Below the pieces are notes generated by a model. The model worked only from the letters and a program-made list of their open reading frames with translations, did no database searches and was not told where the DNA came from. Both the position numbers and the translations under genes were made by a program. This document shows positions 1 through 10,111 of a stretch of DNA of 59,664 nucleotides, piece by piece (position 1 is the first letter of the stretch; each line of letters begins with the position of its first letter). Source of the stretch: a virus. The DNA lies in the IMG/VR virus record IMGVR_UViG_3300010885_014317, positions 1 to 59,664 of that record; one strand, written 5' to 3'.

Positions 1-379
1 AGAAGAATTGGATGCCGCAGCCCCAATCAAACATATAGCGCAGACGAGTCGTGTGGCCCTTGATCCAGACACGCTCAATTTCTTCGCGCCAGCCCGGCTG
101 AAGAACTTCGTCTATGTCCAAGCTGATGCACACATCAACATCACGAGGAATAAGTGCCAAAGCAGCATTTCGAGCCAAGTCAAATCGCCACGGTGTAATG
201 GATATATGGTGAACAACAGCCCCATGCTTAATCGCCTCCTCCGGCAAACCGTCATCAGAACCAGTATCAGCAATGAGTATCAGATCAGCATCTTTGGCTG
301 ACTCACAAAAACGCGGAATGAAATGCGCTTCATTCTTGCTGATCGCGTAAACGCAAATCTTTAGTTTTTGGTCTTCCAT
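1..379 (-). CDS. Glycosyltransferase, N-terminal part (gene split across window ends)
   Basis: The ORF opens with ATG at 379 and runs off the window at base 1, giving 126 residues. The product starts like a family-2 (GT-A) glycosyltransferase: an early strand 'VYAISKNEAHFI', then 'LIADTGSDD', then the metal-binding DxD-type motif in 'CISLDIDEVL'. The missing C-terminal part is at the other end of the window (58987..59664), which begins 'HHPCHEYPIPDGR', the usual continuation in this family. Joining the two ends directly gives a stop within a few codons, so a short segment is absent. The likely role is sugar transfer to phage, host-surface or nucleotide acceptors; the substrate cannot be told. 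Last gene but one before the lysis cassette on a circular map. Confidence 0.85.
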   Translation of the reverse strand, partial: MEDQKLKICVYAISKNEAHFIPRFCESAKDADLILIADTGSDDGLPEEAIKHGAVVHHISITPWRFDLARNAALALIPRDVDVCISLDIDEVLQPGWREEIERVWIKGHTTRLRYMFDWGCGIQFF

Positions 380-402
380 CTCAATGCCCCCTCAGACTGA
401 GA

Positions 403-2808
<2,406 letters not shown>

Positions 2809-2811
2809 GCG

Positions 2812-3087
2812 TTACACCGAAGTAATTGTTTGCCAACCACTACCAGTATACACGCAAAGTTTCTGCAATGTCGTGTCAAACACTAACGCGCCAGTTCCTG
2901 CTGTCAAAGCATTTTTCTGCACGGTCGTGTAATTTGGCGCCGTTGTAATCTGATTTAAGTTGGCAATGGCTTGGGTCGTGGTCCTAGAAGATACGCCAGC
3001 CTGAACAACTTCAACCTGTTCCGTTCCCGATAAGGAAATCGCAACAGGCAAGTTCGGTATCTGAACATTACTGGCGTACCTAGGCAT
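2812..3087 (-). CDS. Small tail-fibre-associated protein, shares N-terminus with the collagen-like fibre
   Basis: A 91-residue protein. Residues 6-40 ('[16 protein letters not shown]', then EQVEVVQAGVSSRTTT) repeat the N-terminal module of the collagen-like fibre gene immediately downstream. The rest ends in a short beta-rich stretch ('GALVFDTTLQKLCVYTGSGW') typical of phage fibre tips. The start overlaps the stop of 3087..3821 by one base, so the genes are translationally coupled. It is probably a short fibre, or a cap that occupies the same attachment site; this is inferred from the shared module only. Confidence 0.75.
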   Translation of the reverse strand: MPRYASNVQIPNLPVAISLSGTEQVEVVQAGVSSRTTTQAIANLNQITTAPNYTTVQKNALTAGTGALVFDTTLQKLCVYTGSGWQTITSV

Positions 3088-3821
3088 CAGAGTGGCCCTG
3101 TCCTTGGAATCTGGTCAAAGCCATACGGCGAGGCTGGCTCGTTGATAACATACCCGCCAGAAGTATAAGAACCCGCAAAACTTGAATTTTGCAGATCAAT
3201 CTGGCTGAAATTGATGACCGTAATATACCAAGTTCCATTGGCATTAGTCACGCCACCAACCTCCTGAACATTCACTTGTTGGCCGGTAATCATGCCATTC
3301 GTGGTGTTAATGGTCAGGCGAATCACTCCAATGCCATTGTTCGTGACAGCGATGACATTTCGGTATGTCACGGCATTTGGGTCAGTTCCGGGTAATTGGT
3401 TGGTTCCACCCGGAGCTTCACCAGTCTGCTGAGTAACACGAGTGTTATTAGTAGCTTGGCTGTCAGCTGTCGTGACACGGGTATCGCCCTGTGGGACCGG
3501 AATACCAGTTGATGGGCTGACAGTATTGTAGCCTGACACCTGACGGCGATCCGTTTCGTCCCAAGCATACGGTTCCACACGCGGGTTAACGATTGGCACA
3601 GGATCAGCTGGCAAAACAATGGCACGAAGCTGGTTTTGCGGCTCGTCGTAGCAAGGGTCGCAAACAAGGATGCGCTTGTTAATGAGCGAAGCGCCAGCCC
3701 AATCATACTGCCACTTTAGCTCAAAGTGATTGTACCAAAGAGCACAGCGATCACAGATGGCAAACGCCCTTGGATCGCGTGCATCAGTTCTCGCCCTACC
3801 AGACCTAGAAGCGTAAGCCAT
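3087..3821 (-). CDS. Virion protein with N-terminal zinc finger and FCCH-like C-terminal domain
   Basis: 244 residues. Near the N-terminus two Cys pairs ('CDRCALWYNH' and 'LVCDPCYDEPQ') form a probable zinc-binding unit. It is followed by 'QLRAIVLPADPVPIVNPR', a stretch I recognise from phage structural proteins lying between head and fibre genes. Residues ~165-225 ('GMITGQQVNVQEVGG' ... 'SYTSGGYVI') resemble the small beta domain called FCCH-like (after ubiquitin-activating enzyme E1), which is common in phage tail proteins. Its position between a gp4-like protein and the fibres fits a tail-base or fibre-connector role. Confidence 0.7.
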   Translation of the reverse strand: MAYASRSGRARTDARDPRAFAICDRCALWYNHFELKWQYDWAGASLINKRILVCDPCYDEPQNQLRAIVLPADPVPIVNPRVEPYAWDETDRRQVSGYNTVSPSTGIPVPQGDTRVTTADSQATNNTRVTQQTGEAPGGTNQLPGTDPNAVTYRNVIAVTNNGIGVIRLTINTTNGMITGQQVNVQEVGGVTNANGTWYITVINFSQIDLQNSSFAGSYTSGGYVINEPASPYGFDQIPRTGPL

Positions 3822-3833
3822 GCCGCCTCCTTG

Positions 3834-4526
3834 TTATCTGAAATAGCCAGAAATCATTGGTGAGATGTACTGCTGCGCCGTTTCCACGTTTTGATCGGCA
3901 GCGATCTGATAGGCTTCGTCAGCAAACGGTTTCATTTGCATGACCATGGCAGGAGACCAAACCTGAGCTAGGCGCAATGCCAAACCATAGGCAAATGCCT
4001 CAAGCCATAGGTATGGTATGTCTACCGTCTGGCCGTTTTGAAGACCAGAATCTTGAATTTGCGTGACACGGTAATACTTCAGCGATTGCGGGCCGTTGTC
4101 AGTATTTGGCACTGGCCAGAGCGTGACAGTGGGTGACAAAAGCCTGTCAAACCAGAAAACAGTCGGGAATCCCTGCTGTTCTTTGTTTGGGTATGACGCA
4201 TATTCCGTGCGGCTAACCGGCAAAATGATTCGGTCAATGTTGGCGCCACTGTCATCATTCTGGACATAAGCATCCAAAATCACAACAGTTTTAGCATCAA
4301 CATTATAAGTAGCCTGACCAGTCACCAATGCTGTTGTAACAAGATCAACCTTCCAGAGATTGACGCCTTGGTTAGCCCAGCGGGCAAGCATCATGTTGGT
4401 CGCCATACGGGCGGCTTCCATATGCTCTTGCAGTACAGCCGTATTCCTGACGCCAATGAGATTGTACGCATAAAGCGTGATCTCACCGAGGCCGGGATTA
4501 AAGTTGTAAGTCCCGCTGGTTGTCAT
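3834..4526 (-). CDS. P22 gp4-like tail accessory / head-completion protein
   Basis: 230 residues with the pattern of the P22 gp4-type adaptor: N-terminal helices ('NTAVLQEHMEAARMATNMMLARWANQG'-type region), a beta domain with 'WPVPNTDNG', and C-terminal helices ('LALRLAQVWSP' onward). Proteins of this kind bind under the portal and extend the neck of short-tailed phages. The call rests on pattern and position only. A second protein of roughly similar architecture is at 56693..57484. Confidence 0.55.
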   Translation of the reverse strand: MTTSGTYNFNPGLGEITLYAYNLIGVRNTAVLQEHMEAARMATNMMLARWANQGVNLWKVDLVTTALVTGQATYNVDAKTVVILDAYVQNDDSGANIDRIILPVSRTEYASYPNKEQQGFPTVFWFDRLLSPTVTLWPVPNTDNGPQSLKYYRVTQIQDSGLQNGQTVDIPYLWLEAFAYGLALRLAQVWSPAMVMQMKPFADEAYQIAADQNVETAQQYISPMISGYFR

Positions 4527-4536
4527 GAGTTAAACC

Positions 4537-4857
4537 TTACGCTGGGCCAGCCTGAACAATATTTGCTGTTATCGTGCTGCCATTTACAGACACATTAAGG
4601 CAAATAGCACGGCAGGGAATTATGATGGCCCCTGCAATATTGGCCGAACCGGACGCAAATCCGGGTGCAACATACCAAGTAGCGGTAGAAGGTGAATAAC
4701 CCGAAGCGTTAGGGTCATCCAAAGAATACTCAACGGTAAATGTTCCCGTAGAGCCAAGAACAACGCCAACACCGACATTAAAGGGCGTTTGAAAATCATC
4801 AACAACACAAATGCCGCTACGGCCCGTGCCTGTTTTGGAAAGAGTTTTGTATTGCAT
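4537..4857 (-). CDS. Putative small virion protein, unknown function
   Basis: 106 residues, beta-rich with few charges: 'SGICVVDDFQTPFNVGVGVV', then 'FTVEYSLDDPNASGY', ending 'ITANIVQAGPA'. No catalytic motif is visible. It resembles small phage proteins with a beta-sandwich that lie among neck and head genes. Tightly packed between DUF5872-like and gp4-like genes, so probably structural. Confidence 0.6.
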   Translation of the reverse strand: MQYKTLSKTGTGRSGICVVDDFQTPFNVGVGVVLGSTGTFTVEYSLDDPNASGYSPSTATWYVAPGFASGSANIAGAIIIPCRAICLNVSVNGSTITANIVQAGPA

Positions 4858-4858
4858 T

Positions 4859-5257
4859 TCAGTCTTCCTTCTTTGCGCCGGACGGAGAAACAGGCCACGA
4901 TTTTCTGGCAGGGCCTGTCTTTTTCCGCGCCATTTCTGTTTTTTGCTCTTTGCTCATAGAAGCAGCGGCAGAAGCAGGACGGCAAGCAGGATATGGACGT
5001 TTACCCTTTTCACCGGGTATCCTACCACATTCTTTGCCGGTTTTCACATCCCGCCAGTCTTCCGCAAACCATTTACCAAGACCACCACCATCAGCCTTGT
5101 TAACGCGGTTATCGTCACCGGACCAGCTACCGCCATGTTGTTTATACCATTTAGAGGCAAATCCATTGGCATAGGCAGATGGGTAAACGTCAAATTTGGC
5201 TCTGGCCGCTGCCTTAGCGCGTCCCCAAAGACCTGCGTTTTGAGGCTTTGCAGCCAT
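4859..5257 (-). CDS. DUF5872-like protein
   Basis: 132 residues with a striking conserved core: 'KFDVYPSAYANGFASKWYK', then 'GGLGKWFAEDWRDV', 'TGKECGR', and 'PYPACRPASAA'. I recognise this as the DUF5872-type domain found in phages and large DNA viruses; its function is unknown. The C-terminus is Lys/Arg-rich. The neighbour 5259..5504 is of a related lysine-rich small type, and the two genes are two bases apart. The family assignment is from memory of the motif. Confidence 0.7.
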   Translation of the reverse strand: MAAKPQNAGLWGRAKAAARAKFDVYPSAYANGFASKWYKQHGGSWSGDDNRVNKADGGGLGKWFAEDWRDVKTGKECGRIPGEKGKRPYPACRPASAAASMSKEQKTEMARKKTGPARKSWPVSPSGAKKED

Positions 5258-5258
5258 G

Positions 5259-5504
5259 TCAGCAATCCCATTTTCTTAAAGACTTGTTGATGCGGCTATC
5301 AGGATCAGCAGCTTTTGCAGAGCCAGTCAGCTTGCGCTTCATCCCGGTCATTCTTGCACAAAAGCTATCCTTACGCGAGCCGCCTTCTGGTTGTGGACGC
5401 TTAATATCATGCCCTGCGGCACGAAGGCTGGCACGGCCCTTTTCATTCAGCCCACCGGACTCCGACTTACCTTCTTTGCGTGTCCAAGCTGGTGATTTAG
5501 CCAT
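5259..5504 (-). CDS. DUF6321-like basic protein
   Basis: 81 residues. It starts 'MAKSPAWTRKEGKSESGGLN', a signature I associate with DUF6321 phage proteins, followed by 'GRASLRAAGHDIKRPQP' and 'RKDSFCARMTGMK'. Highly basic; function unknown. I chose the ATG at 5504 because a GGAGG Shine-Dalgarno sequence lies just upstream on the minus strand. It commonly sits beside the DUF5872-like gene in phage head regions, as here. Confidence 0.7.
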   Translation of the reverse strand: MAKSPAWTRKEGKSESGGLNEKGRASLRAAGHDIKRPQPEGGSRKDSFCARMTGMKRKLTGSAKAADPDSRINKSLRKWDC

Positions 5505-5514
5505 TGCCCCCTCC

Positions 5515-5542
5515 AAAAGGAAAGATGGGGGCCGAAGCCCCC
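5515..5542 (-). terminator. Hairpin terminator with UUCG tetraloop
   Basis: On the minus strand GGGGGC-TTCG-GCCCCC (5542..5527) is a 6-bp GC stem with the extra-stable C(UUCG)G loop, followed by ATCTTTCCTTTT. It lies between genes 5550..5837 and 5259..5504. The T-run is interrupted, so termination may be partial. Confidence 0.55.
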
Positions 5543-5549
5543 ACCAATA

Positions 5550-5837
5550 TTAGTCAAGGCTACCCGAGACATCACGGCCCGGAGCCGGGTTGCCCTTAGC
5601 AGCCGACGACAGCGGGTTCATGTTTGAGCCAGTACGGCCACCGGACTTGCGGGGCATACGACCAGCGTGTGCCTTCGACTTCTTGCCAGCAACCTTACCA
5701 CCATGCTTACGCTCTTCAGCTTCATCGAAGATTTTAGCAGCGTTGTTACGGCGTTCCGGCTTCATGCTTCTATCTTCAGCCATTTCGTTGACACCCTTAG
5801 TGGGGCCACCTGACTTGCGAGCGATACGACCTTTCAT
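5550..5837 (-). CDS. Lysine/arginine-rich virion-cluster protein with GG motifs
   Basis: 95 residues, strongly basic, no predicted fold. It carries three copies of a short basic-Gly-Gly motif (RKSGGPT, KHGGKVAGKK, RKSGGRTGS). The same motif recurs in at least six other virion-region proteins of this phage. Possible roles are DNA binding in the head or a sorting or processing signal; none is established. Confidence 0.65.
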   Translation of the reverse strand: MKGRIARKSGGPTKGVNEMAEDRSMKPERRNNAAKIFDEAEERKHGGKVAGKKSKAHAGRMPRKSGGRTGSNMNPLSSAAKGNPAPGRDVSGSLD

Positions 5838-5858
5838 ATGAGCCTCCTATGACCCGAA

Positions 5859-6320
5859 TTAAGCGTTGATTCCCTGAATGTAGCGAACAACCAAAGTTCC
5901 CGCGCCATTAGTGACATTGTTAGCACCAGACAAAACATAGATTCGATCATCGTTCGAGCCTGTGGTAATCCAGTTGCCAGTTCGTGTCGCATCCGTTCCC
6001 GGTGTCAGCGAAAGTTTGCCAACGGCATTTGCGTTCGTAGCCGCAACAAGTTCAGTTGCAGTTGCTGAATTGCCAACGCTGATGGTGTAAGTTGTTGTCG
6101 CGCTTGACCAAGCAGTCGTAACAAACAGATCAATTGATGTAATTGTGCTGTTTGCCGGAATGACGATGTTAGTCGCCAAAGCCGTTGCAGAACCTGTCTG
6201 CGTGATTGCCTGAGATTGAGCAAGCTCAACATAACCGACGTTTTTAAGCGTACCAACGGTTGTCCCGGTGGTGTTGATAACCGTACCCGCCTTGAGCGGG
6301 CCAGTCCAAGTTGAAGCACC
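5859..6320 (-). CDS. Putative capsid-associated (decoration) protein
   Basis: 153 residues, beta-rich, Thr/Ala/Val-rich, opening 'MGASTWTGPLKAGTVINTTG' and containing 'SITSIDLFVTTAWSSATT'-like strands. Encoded right after the major capsid gene, separated by a terminator hairpin, so a head decoration or stabilising protein is likely. The ATG at 6320 was chosen over the upstream one because AGGAGG lies at the right distance. Recognised as a common phage structural protein of unassigned family. Confidence 0.65.
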   Translation of the reverse strand, partial: GASTWTGPLKAGTVINTTGTTVGTLKNVGYVELAQSQAITQTGSATALATNIVIPANSTITSIDLFVTTAWSSATTTYTISVGNSATATELVAATNANAVGKLSLTPGTDATRTGNWITTGSNDDRIYVLSGANNVTNGAGTLVVRYIQGINA

Positions 6321-6401
6321 CATAAGAGCCTCCTGCACGATAAGATCACGCCGTCTGTGCAGAGTCCGCTAGGCCGGTCTGCGTGATCAAGAAACCTAGA
6401 T

Positions 6402-6428
6402 GAAAAGGCGGGGCTTTTACACCCCGCC
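6402..6428 (-). terminator. Rho-independent terminator after the major capsid gene
   Basis: Minus-strand stem GGCGGGG / CCCCGCC (6428..6422 with 6413..6407), an 8-base loop, then TTTTCATCT. It follows the capsid stop codon at 6440 directly. Partial readthrough here would give a high capsid to downstream protein ratio. Upstream of the next gene (6344..6351 and 6381..6388) there is a further 8-bp inverted repeat GATCACGC / GCGTGATC. Confidence 0.75.
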
Positions 6429-6439
6429 CTCTAAAGCTC

Positions 6440-7345
6440 TTACGATGGGATCGAACCGTAGATCGAACGCCAGTTGTAGTAGCCGAAGCTGTAGCGTTCG
6501 TAACCCTTAACCAGAAGGTTATCGGTCACGAAGTCTACCTGCATGTCTGTTTCGAATGGCATACGAACCATATACGACAGACCGTCGATGTTGGTCAGCA
6601 AGAACCAAGCAGTCGATGATGTCAAGAAGTCGTTGACCATGTACGATTCCGGCAGACCGCCAGAGGTCATCATGATCGCATTGACGTCGTTGTCTGACGT
6701 ACCCGGACGCAATTCAGTCTTTGTAAGACGGATTGCGGTAGGCTCAAGCTGCGGCGGAACAATGAGCTTACGCGCACGCGCAAACACCTTGAGGCCAGCC
6801 TGATCCTTGAAGTTGGTACGAACAGCAATCATCGAGTTCAACAGAGTTGACTCGTTGAGTTCGCTCGTCGCGTAGTTGGAAATCGTGCTGCCATCAATCG
6901 GATGGGAGGTTGACACGAGAGCAACGCCGTCACCGCCAACAGACGCATTATACGTCGTTGAGGTGTTCAGCACGTTCGCGCCGTAGATTTCCTTCGTCTG
7001 CTGGAACGACTCAATAAGGCCGAGGTTCGACGGAGCGAACTGGGTCTTGTAGAGGTTGTCGTCGATAGCCTTACGAGTGATCGCGTAGCCGAGAGCAATT
7101 TCAGTATGCTCTTGGTTGTACACGTAACGCTCACCAGCCGAGTTGTCGAAAGCGGTCTGACCGCCTTCAGTCTTCAACTGAGCAAGACCCAAGAAGCGCA
7201 TTTCCGCAGTACGCTCAAGCGCCATTTTGGAATCGTGCTTCGTGAACATCTTGTCGTACTGAGATGGGATCATCTCGTACTTGCCTTCAACCCCGCGCAG
7301 ACCGGGAAGGAGAAGGTCTTTAATCGCTGAAAGATTAACAGCCAT
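6440..7345 (-). CDS. Major capsid protein (HK97-fold, Mu gpT-like type)
   Basis: 301 residues. N-terminal 'LLLPGLRGVEGKYEMIPSQY' and 'RTAEMRFLGLAQLKTEGG', the central 'ALGYAITRKAIDDNLY', and 'LVSTSHPIDGSTISNYATS' followed by 'ARARKLIVPPQL' are the pattern of Mu gpT-type major head proteins, where 'H..' and '.LIVPP.L' motifs mark the P- and A-domain elements. A strong Shine-Dalgarno (AAGGAGTAAGG) precedes the ATG, and a terminator follows. Scaffold-like and decoration-like genes lie on either side. It forms the icosahedral shell. Confidence 0.85.
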   Translation of the reverse strand: MAVNLSAIKDLLLPGLRGVEGKYEMIPSQYDKMFTKHDSKMALERTAEMRFLGLAQLKTEGGQTAFDNSAGERYVYNQEHTEIALGYAITRKAIDDNLYKTQFAPSNLGLIESFQQTKEIYGANVLNTSTTYNASVGGDGVALVSTSHPIDGSTISNYATSELNESTLLNSMIAVRTNFKDQAGLKVFARARKLIVPPQLEPTAIRLTKTELRPGTSDNDVNAIMMTSGGLPESYMVNDFLTSSTAWFLLTNIDGLSYMVRMPFETDMQVDFVTDNLLVKGYERYSFGYYNWRSIYGSIPS

Positions 7346-7358
7346 GATACCTTACTCC

Positions 7359-7943
7359 TTAGATGCCGGTCAGGTTACGTGTAGTCACGTTGTTAAACGA
7401 GACAATAACCCAGTTGTATGCGCCAGCTTCTGTGCCAGTTGAACCCGGAGGTGACGTGACAAGACCGACGATACGGAATGGAAGGGTAGCAGTGGTAGGA
7501 CCAATGCTGGAGATGTAAGCCGCCGAGATGCCGTTGGCAGTGTTGCCGGAGCCGATGGTATAACCAACGGTGCCGTTAACGTCTGTCTGAGCAACGCCGG
7601 TAGCGTCTGACTGAACCAAGAACTTAGCGTTCGGGTCATTGATGATGTAGCCAGTTACCACGTTGGTCGAAGCAACGTCCGAACCGGGCCAATAGTTGGA
7701 CCAGACGGTACGCTTCTGCGAAACCGAGAGATACTGACAGCCGACGAAGATACCAGCAATGCCAGCAGCCGCAGTCGTGCCATCGCCCTGAGAAACGGTG
7801 CCAGTGGCATCGGGTTCTACGGGGTCGCCAAAGAAGATATTCGTTGCATTGTAAGCAATCTGGACCGCGACCTGCTCATAAGTCGGAGCAGAGCCAGTTC
7901 CTGAATACTGACGGAAACCGAAAGGCGCGTTTGTGTTCGCCAT
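7359..7943 (-). CDS. Putative head decoration protein
   Basis: 194 residues, opening 'MANTNAPFGFRQYSGTGSAP' and rich in Gly/Thr/Ala with 'GDPVEPDATGTVSQGDG' and 'GIAGIFVGCQYLS'. Proteins with this start are widespread in phage head clusters, just before the capsid gene. A beta-barrel decoration or capsid-stabilising role is inferred. The ATG at 7943 has an excellent Shine-Dalgarno (AAGGAGGCACCGATC). It sits between a terminator and the capsid gene, as expected for a separately expressed capsid pair. Confidence 0.7.
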   Translation of the reverse strand: MANTNAPFGFRQYSGTGSAPTYEQVAVQIAYNATNIFFGDPVEPDATGTVSQGDGTTAAAGIAGIFVGCQYLSVSQKRTVWSNYWPGSDVASTNVVTGYIINDPNAKFLVQSDATGVAQTDVNGTVGYTIGSGNTANGISAAYISSIGPTTATLPFRIVGLVTSPPGSTGTEAGAYNWVIVSFNNVTTRNLTGI

Positions 7944-8036
7944 GATCGGTGCCTCCTTTTTACGGGAAGTCCCATCATGCCACACCGGGGGCACTAAGAG
8001 ACCGGGAAGATTAAACCCTCCACGCCGGGGGAGGGA

Positions 8037-8051
8037 GGCACCATTGGTGCC
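8037..8051. promoter_or_regulatory. Palindrome in the leader of the capsid gene pair
   Basis: GGCACCATTGGTGCC is a 15-base inverted repeat in the 185-base gap (7944-8128) between the terminator of the 8129..8761 gene and the decoration/capsid genes. It could be an operator or an mRNA leader hairpin. No convincing -35/-10 pair was found next to it. A second GC-rich hairpin lies at about 8013..8036. Confidence 0.35.
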
Positions 8052-8080
8052 GTGTCGGAAAATTGACATAGCAATTACTA

Positions 8081-8111
8081 AAAGTAAAGGGGCCACCCGT
8101 AGGTAGCCCCC
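8081..8111 (-). terminator. Rho-independent terminator
   Basis: Minus strand GGGGCTACC (8110..8102), loop TACG, GGTGGCCCC (8097..8089), then TTTACTTTT. A 9-bp stem including one G-U pair. It ends the portal-to-8129 transcript and isolates the capsid pair. Confidence 0.75.
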
Positions 8112-8128
8112 AAATTTGTGTCAAAAGG

Positions 8129-8761
8129 TCAGCTGTCGCGAGGAACCTGAATTGGTTCGTACCCTTTATTGATGCGGGGACGAGCCTGTTCATGGTTACG
8201 ATGGCCCAAACCGCCCTCTGGCGTACCAGCAAGCTGCTCTTCTTTGAACTTCACCTGTGCACGAGCCTTACGGTCCTGCATCAAACGAGATTCTTCAACA
8301 ATGACAGTCGGACGCTGCATAAGAATCATGCCCTTACGCTCAATGATGGGATCATTGGTGTTAAACGGCATTTCTTCAGGATGACGATTAGTTGGGACCT
8401 CATCCCAGCCCTGACGCTTCAGTTCTGTCAGATGAGCATGGTTGACCTGACCAAGAACGGCCTTTGTCTTCCACTCATAAGTCCAACCATCAGGCGCTGG
8501 CGGCAGTTTGAACTCGTCAACGCCATCATCGTTCGGGTTCTGGTTCGACCGGATTTCAGCAGCGCGGCGGGCGGCTGCTGCACGGGGGTCTTCTTCACGC
8601 ATAACGGGCCTCATAGCTGGACGTTCAACTGGCGGAGCCACGTCTTTAGCTGCAATAGCATCCAACGTGTCATCACTGGTAAGTGCATTAAGTTCAATCC
8701 CCGCAAGGGCTTGACGAGGAGGACGGCCCTTACGTGCGCGAGTACCTTTAATATTAGTCAT
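8129..8761 (-). CDS. Conserved head-cluster protein, unknown function
   Basis: 210 residues. The N-terminal half is Arg/Ala/Pro-rich and probably disordered. The C-terminal half is conserved-looking: 'PPAPDGWTYEWKTKAVLGQ', 'GWDEVPTNRHPEEMPF', then 'IERKGMILMQRPTVIVEE'. Proteins with this 'DGW.YEWK ... HP..MP ... G.ILM.RP' pattern recur between scaffold and capsid genes in phages of Alphaproteobacteria. They are probably head-assembly or minor head proteins. It ends in a terminator. Confidence 0.65.
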   Translation of the reverse strand: MTNIKGTRARKGRPPRQALAGIELNALTSDDTLDAIAAKDVAPPVERPAMRPVMREEDPRAAAARRAAEIRSNQNPNDDGVDEFKLPPAPDGWTYEWKTKAVLGQVNHAHLTELKRQGWDEVPTNRHPEEMPFNTNDPIIERKGMILMQRPTVIVEESRLMQDRKARAQVKFKEEQLAGTPEGGLGHRNHEQARPRINKGYEPIQVPRDS

Positions 8762-8772
8762 CTGTATGCTCC

Positions 8773-9693
8773 TTAATTACGGTTACGATCTTGCATTTTC
8801 AAACGGTGATACTCCTGTGGGGAGATACCGCTGATCTGTGCTGCCTCAACTTCTTCCCTAGTCAAACGAATGGTTCCCGGACGGGTCGGGGCATCCATTG
8901 GCTGACGGGAGACAGGGGCGGATGGAGGAGATTGACGTGTTTTCACGGCTTTTGCGGCACCTGACATAGCGTCATCTACCTCTTGAGAGCGGTAATCCGT
9001 GTTGGGCTTACCAAAGCCAAGACGGTTTTCAATAAAATTGAAATACGCATCGCTTTCAGGAACAATGCCATAATCAACAGCATCATCATGTGCACGAGCC
9101 ATAATACGAATGGTCCGCGTGTCAGGGATGTTGTCTTTGTTCTTTTTCAGCCATTCGGCAGACCGAGGCGTGACCTGATTGATCAGATCATCCACTGTCA
9201 CGTCACGAGGAGCCGGTGCAGGAGGAGCGGGCGGAGGATTCCGACGCATGTCCTCATAGCCACGCTCCAATTCCATCATTTTGTTCTGGTTTGACAGCAT
9301 AGCCTTCTGAACTTCAGCGGCACGGTCAAAATCGCCAATTTCCATGGATTGTTTGAGGTGTGCTGTCAGGATTTCATCGTCACGCTTCAGCGTTTCGATG
9401 GCACCGCTAACCAGATGGATGCGGCTATCCTGTGCCTCAACAGTTGCCTGATGAGCTTGTTCCATGGCGCTACGGGCGTTGCGTTCGGCTTCTTCACGAG
9501 CTTTACGCTCTATGTCGAGCTTTTTTTGGAGCTTTTTTAGAGCTTTTTCAGGGTCTTCCGCCCTCTCTGCGCCGTCCGCAGCTTTAGTTTCGCTGTTTTT
9601 GTCTACAATTTCTAAATCAGGCTCAGAAACCTCAAATTCGACTTTTGTCGTATCATCGAGGTCAATTTCGATTTGTTCTTCATTACCAGACAT
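8773..9693 (-). CDS. Putative scaffolding protein
   Basis: 306 residues. Acidic N-terminus (residues 1-50), then a long charged coiled coil (about 50-150, 'ALKKLQKKLDIERKAREEAE'-type heptads), a proline-rich hinge 'PPPAPPAPAPRDV', and a basic C-terminal region. An acidic, helical, low-complexity protein just upstream of the capsid genes is the usual profile of a scaffold. The basic C-terminus would contact the capsid protein. Inferred from composition and position. Confidence 0.6.
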   Translation of the reverse strand: MSGNEEQIEIDLDDTTKVEFEVSEPDLEIVDKNSETKAADGAERAEDPEKALKKLQKKLDIERKAREEAERNARSAMEQAHQATVEAQDSRIHLVSGAIETLKRDDEILTAHLKQSMEIGDFDRAAEVQKAMLSNQNKMMELERGYEDMRRNPPPAPPAPAPRDVTVDDLINQVTPRSAEWLKKNKDNIPDTRTIRIMARAHDDAVDYGIVPESDAYFNFIENRLGFGKPNTDYRSQEVDDAMSGAAKAVKTRQSPPSAPVSRQPMDAPTRPGTIRLTREEVEAAQISGISPQEYHRLKMQDRNRN

Positions 9694-9705
9694 ATTGTTC
9701 TCCTA

Positions 9706-10098
9706 TTACCAAACACGATCCGGGTTATCTACCCGTCCTTTGATGTTAGTGTCGTCAATCATGCGGCAAAGCACGTTGTTGACCGTGATGCTCCAGCCAT
9801 CGCTGGGGCGGAACACGATCCAATCACCAACATCAATCTCTACATCCTTGAACCACTGGCCAGTGTTGTCTTCAAAGGCCATAGGACCCTTTTTCAGAAC
9901 TAAGCCAACTTTTGACTGATAACGGTCTTCTTCCGTTGTTTTATCAGTCAAATAGATGCCACTCTTAGTCTTTTGCGGCCTAACATAGACCGCAACGAGC
10001 ATCTGATTGTTGAAAACCTCGACTTTTGAAATGTCACCAATGGCATCCCAAAGGTTTTTAGCCGGGTCTATTTCGTGTTCCATAAGCATTGCTGGCAT
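9706..10098 (-). CDS. GroES-like co-chaperonin
   Basis: 130 residues. Residues ~25-115 follow the GroES beta-barrel pattern: 'VFNNQMLVAVYVRPQKTKSG', a mobile-loop-like region ending in the hydrophobic 'GIYL', then 'GLVLKKGP', the 'VEIDVGDWIVF' strand typical of '.VGD.V.F' in GroES, and a C-terminal 'CRMIDDTNI'. Phage co-chaperonins such as T4 gp31 pair with host GroEL to fold the capsid protein. Placement between scaffold and portal-side genes agrees. The ATG at 10098 has AAGGGGG upstream. Confidence 0.75.
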   Translation of the reverse strand: MPAMLMEHEIDPAKNLWDAIGDISKVEVFNNQMLVAVYVRPQKTKSGIYLTDKTTEEDRYQSKVGLVLKKGPMAFEDNTGQWFKDVEIDVGDWIVFRPSDGWSITVNNVLCRMIDDTNIKGRVDNPDRVW

Positions 10099-10111
10099 GT
10101 GTACCCCCTTA

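Noticed and set aside
8-301. Rightward ORF at the left window end
   Set aside because: It is antisense to the glycosyltransferase N-terminus, which has clear family motifs.
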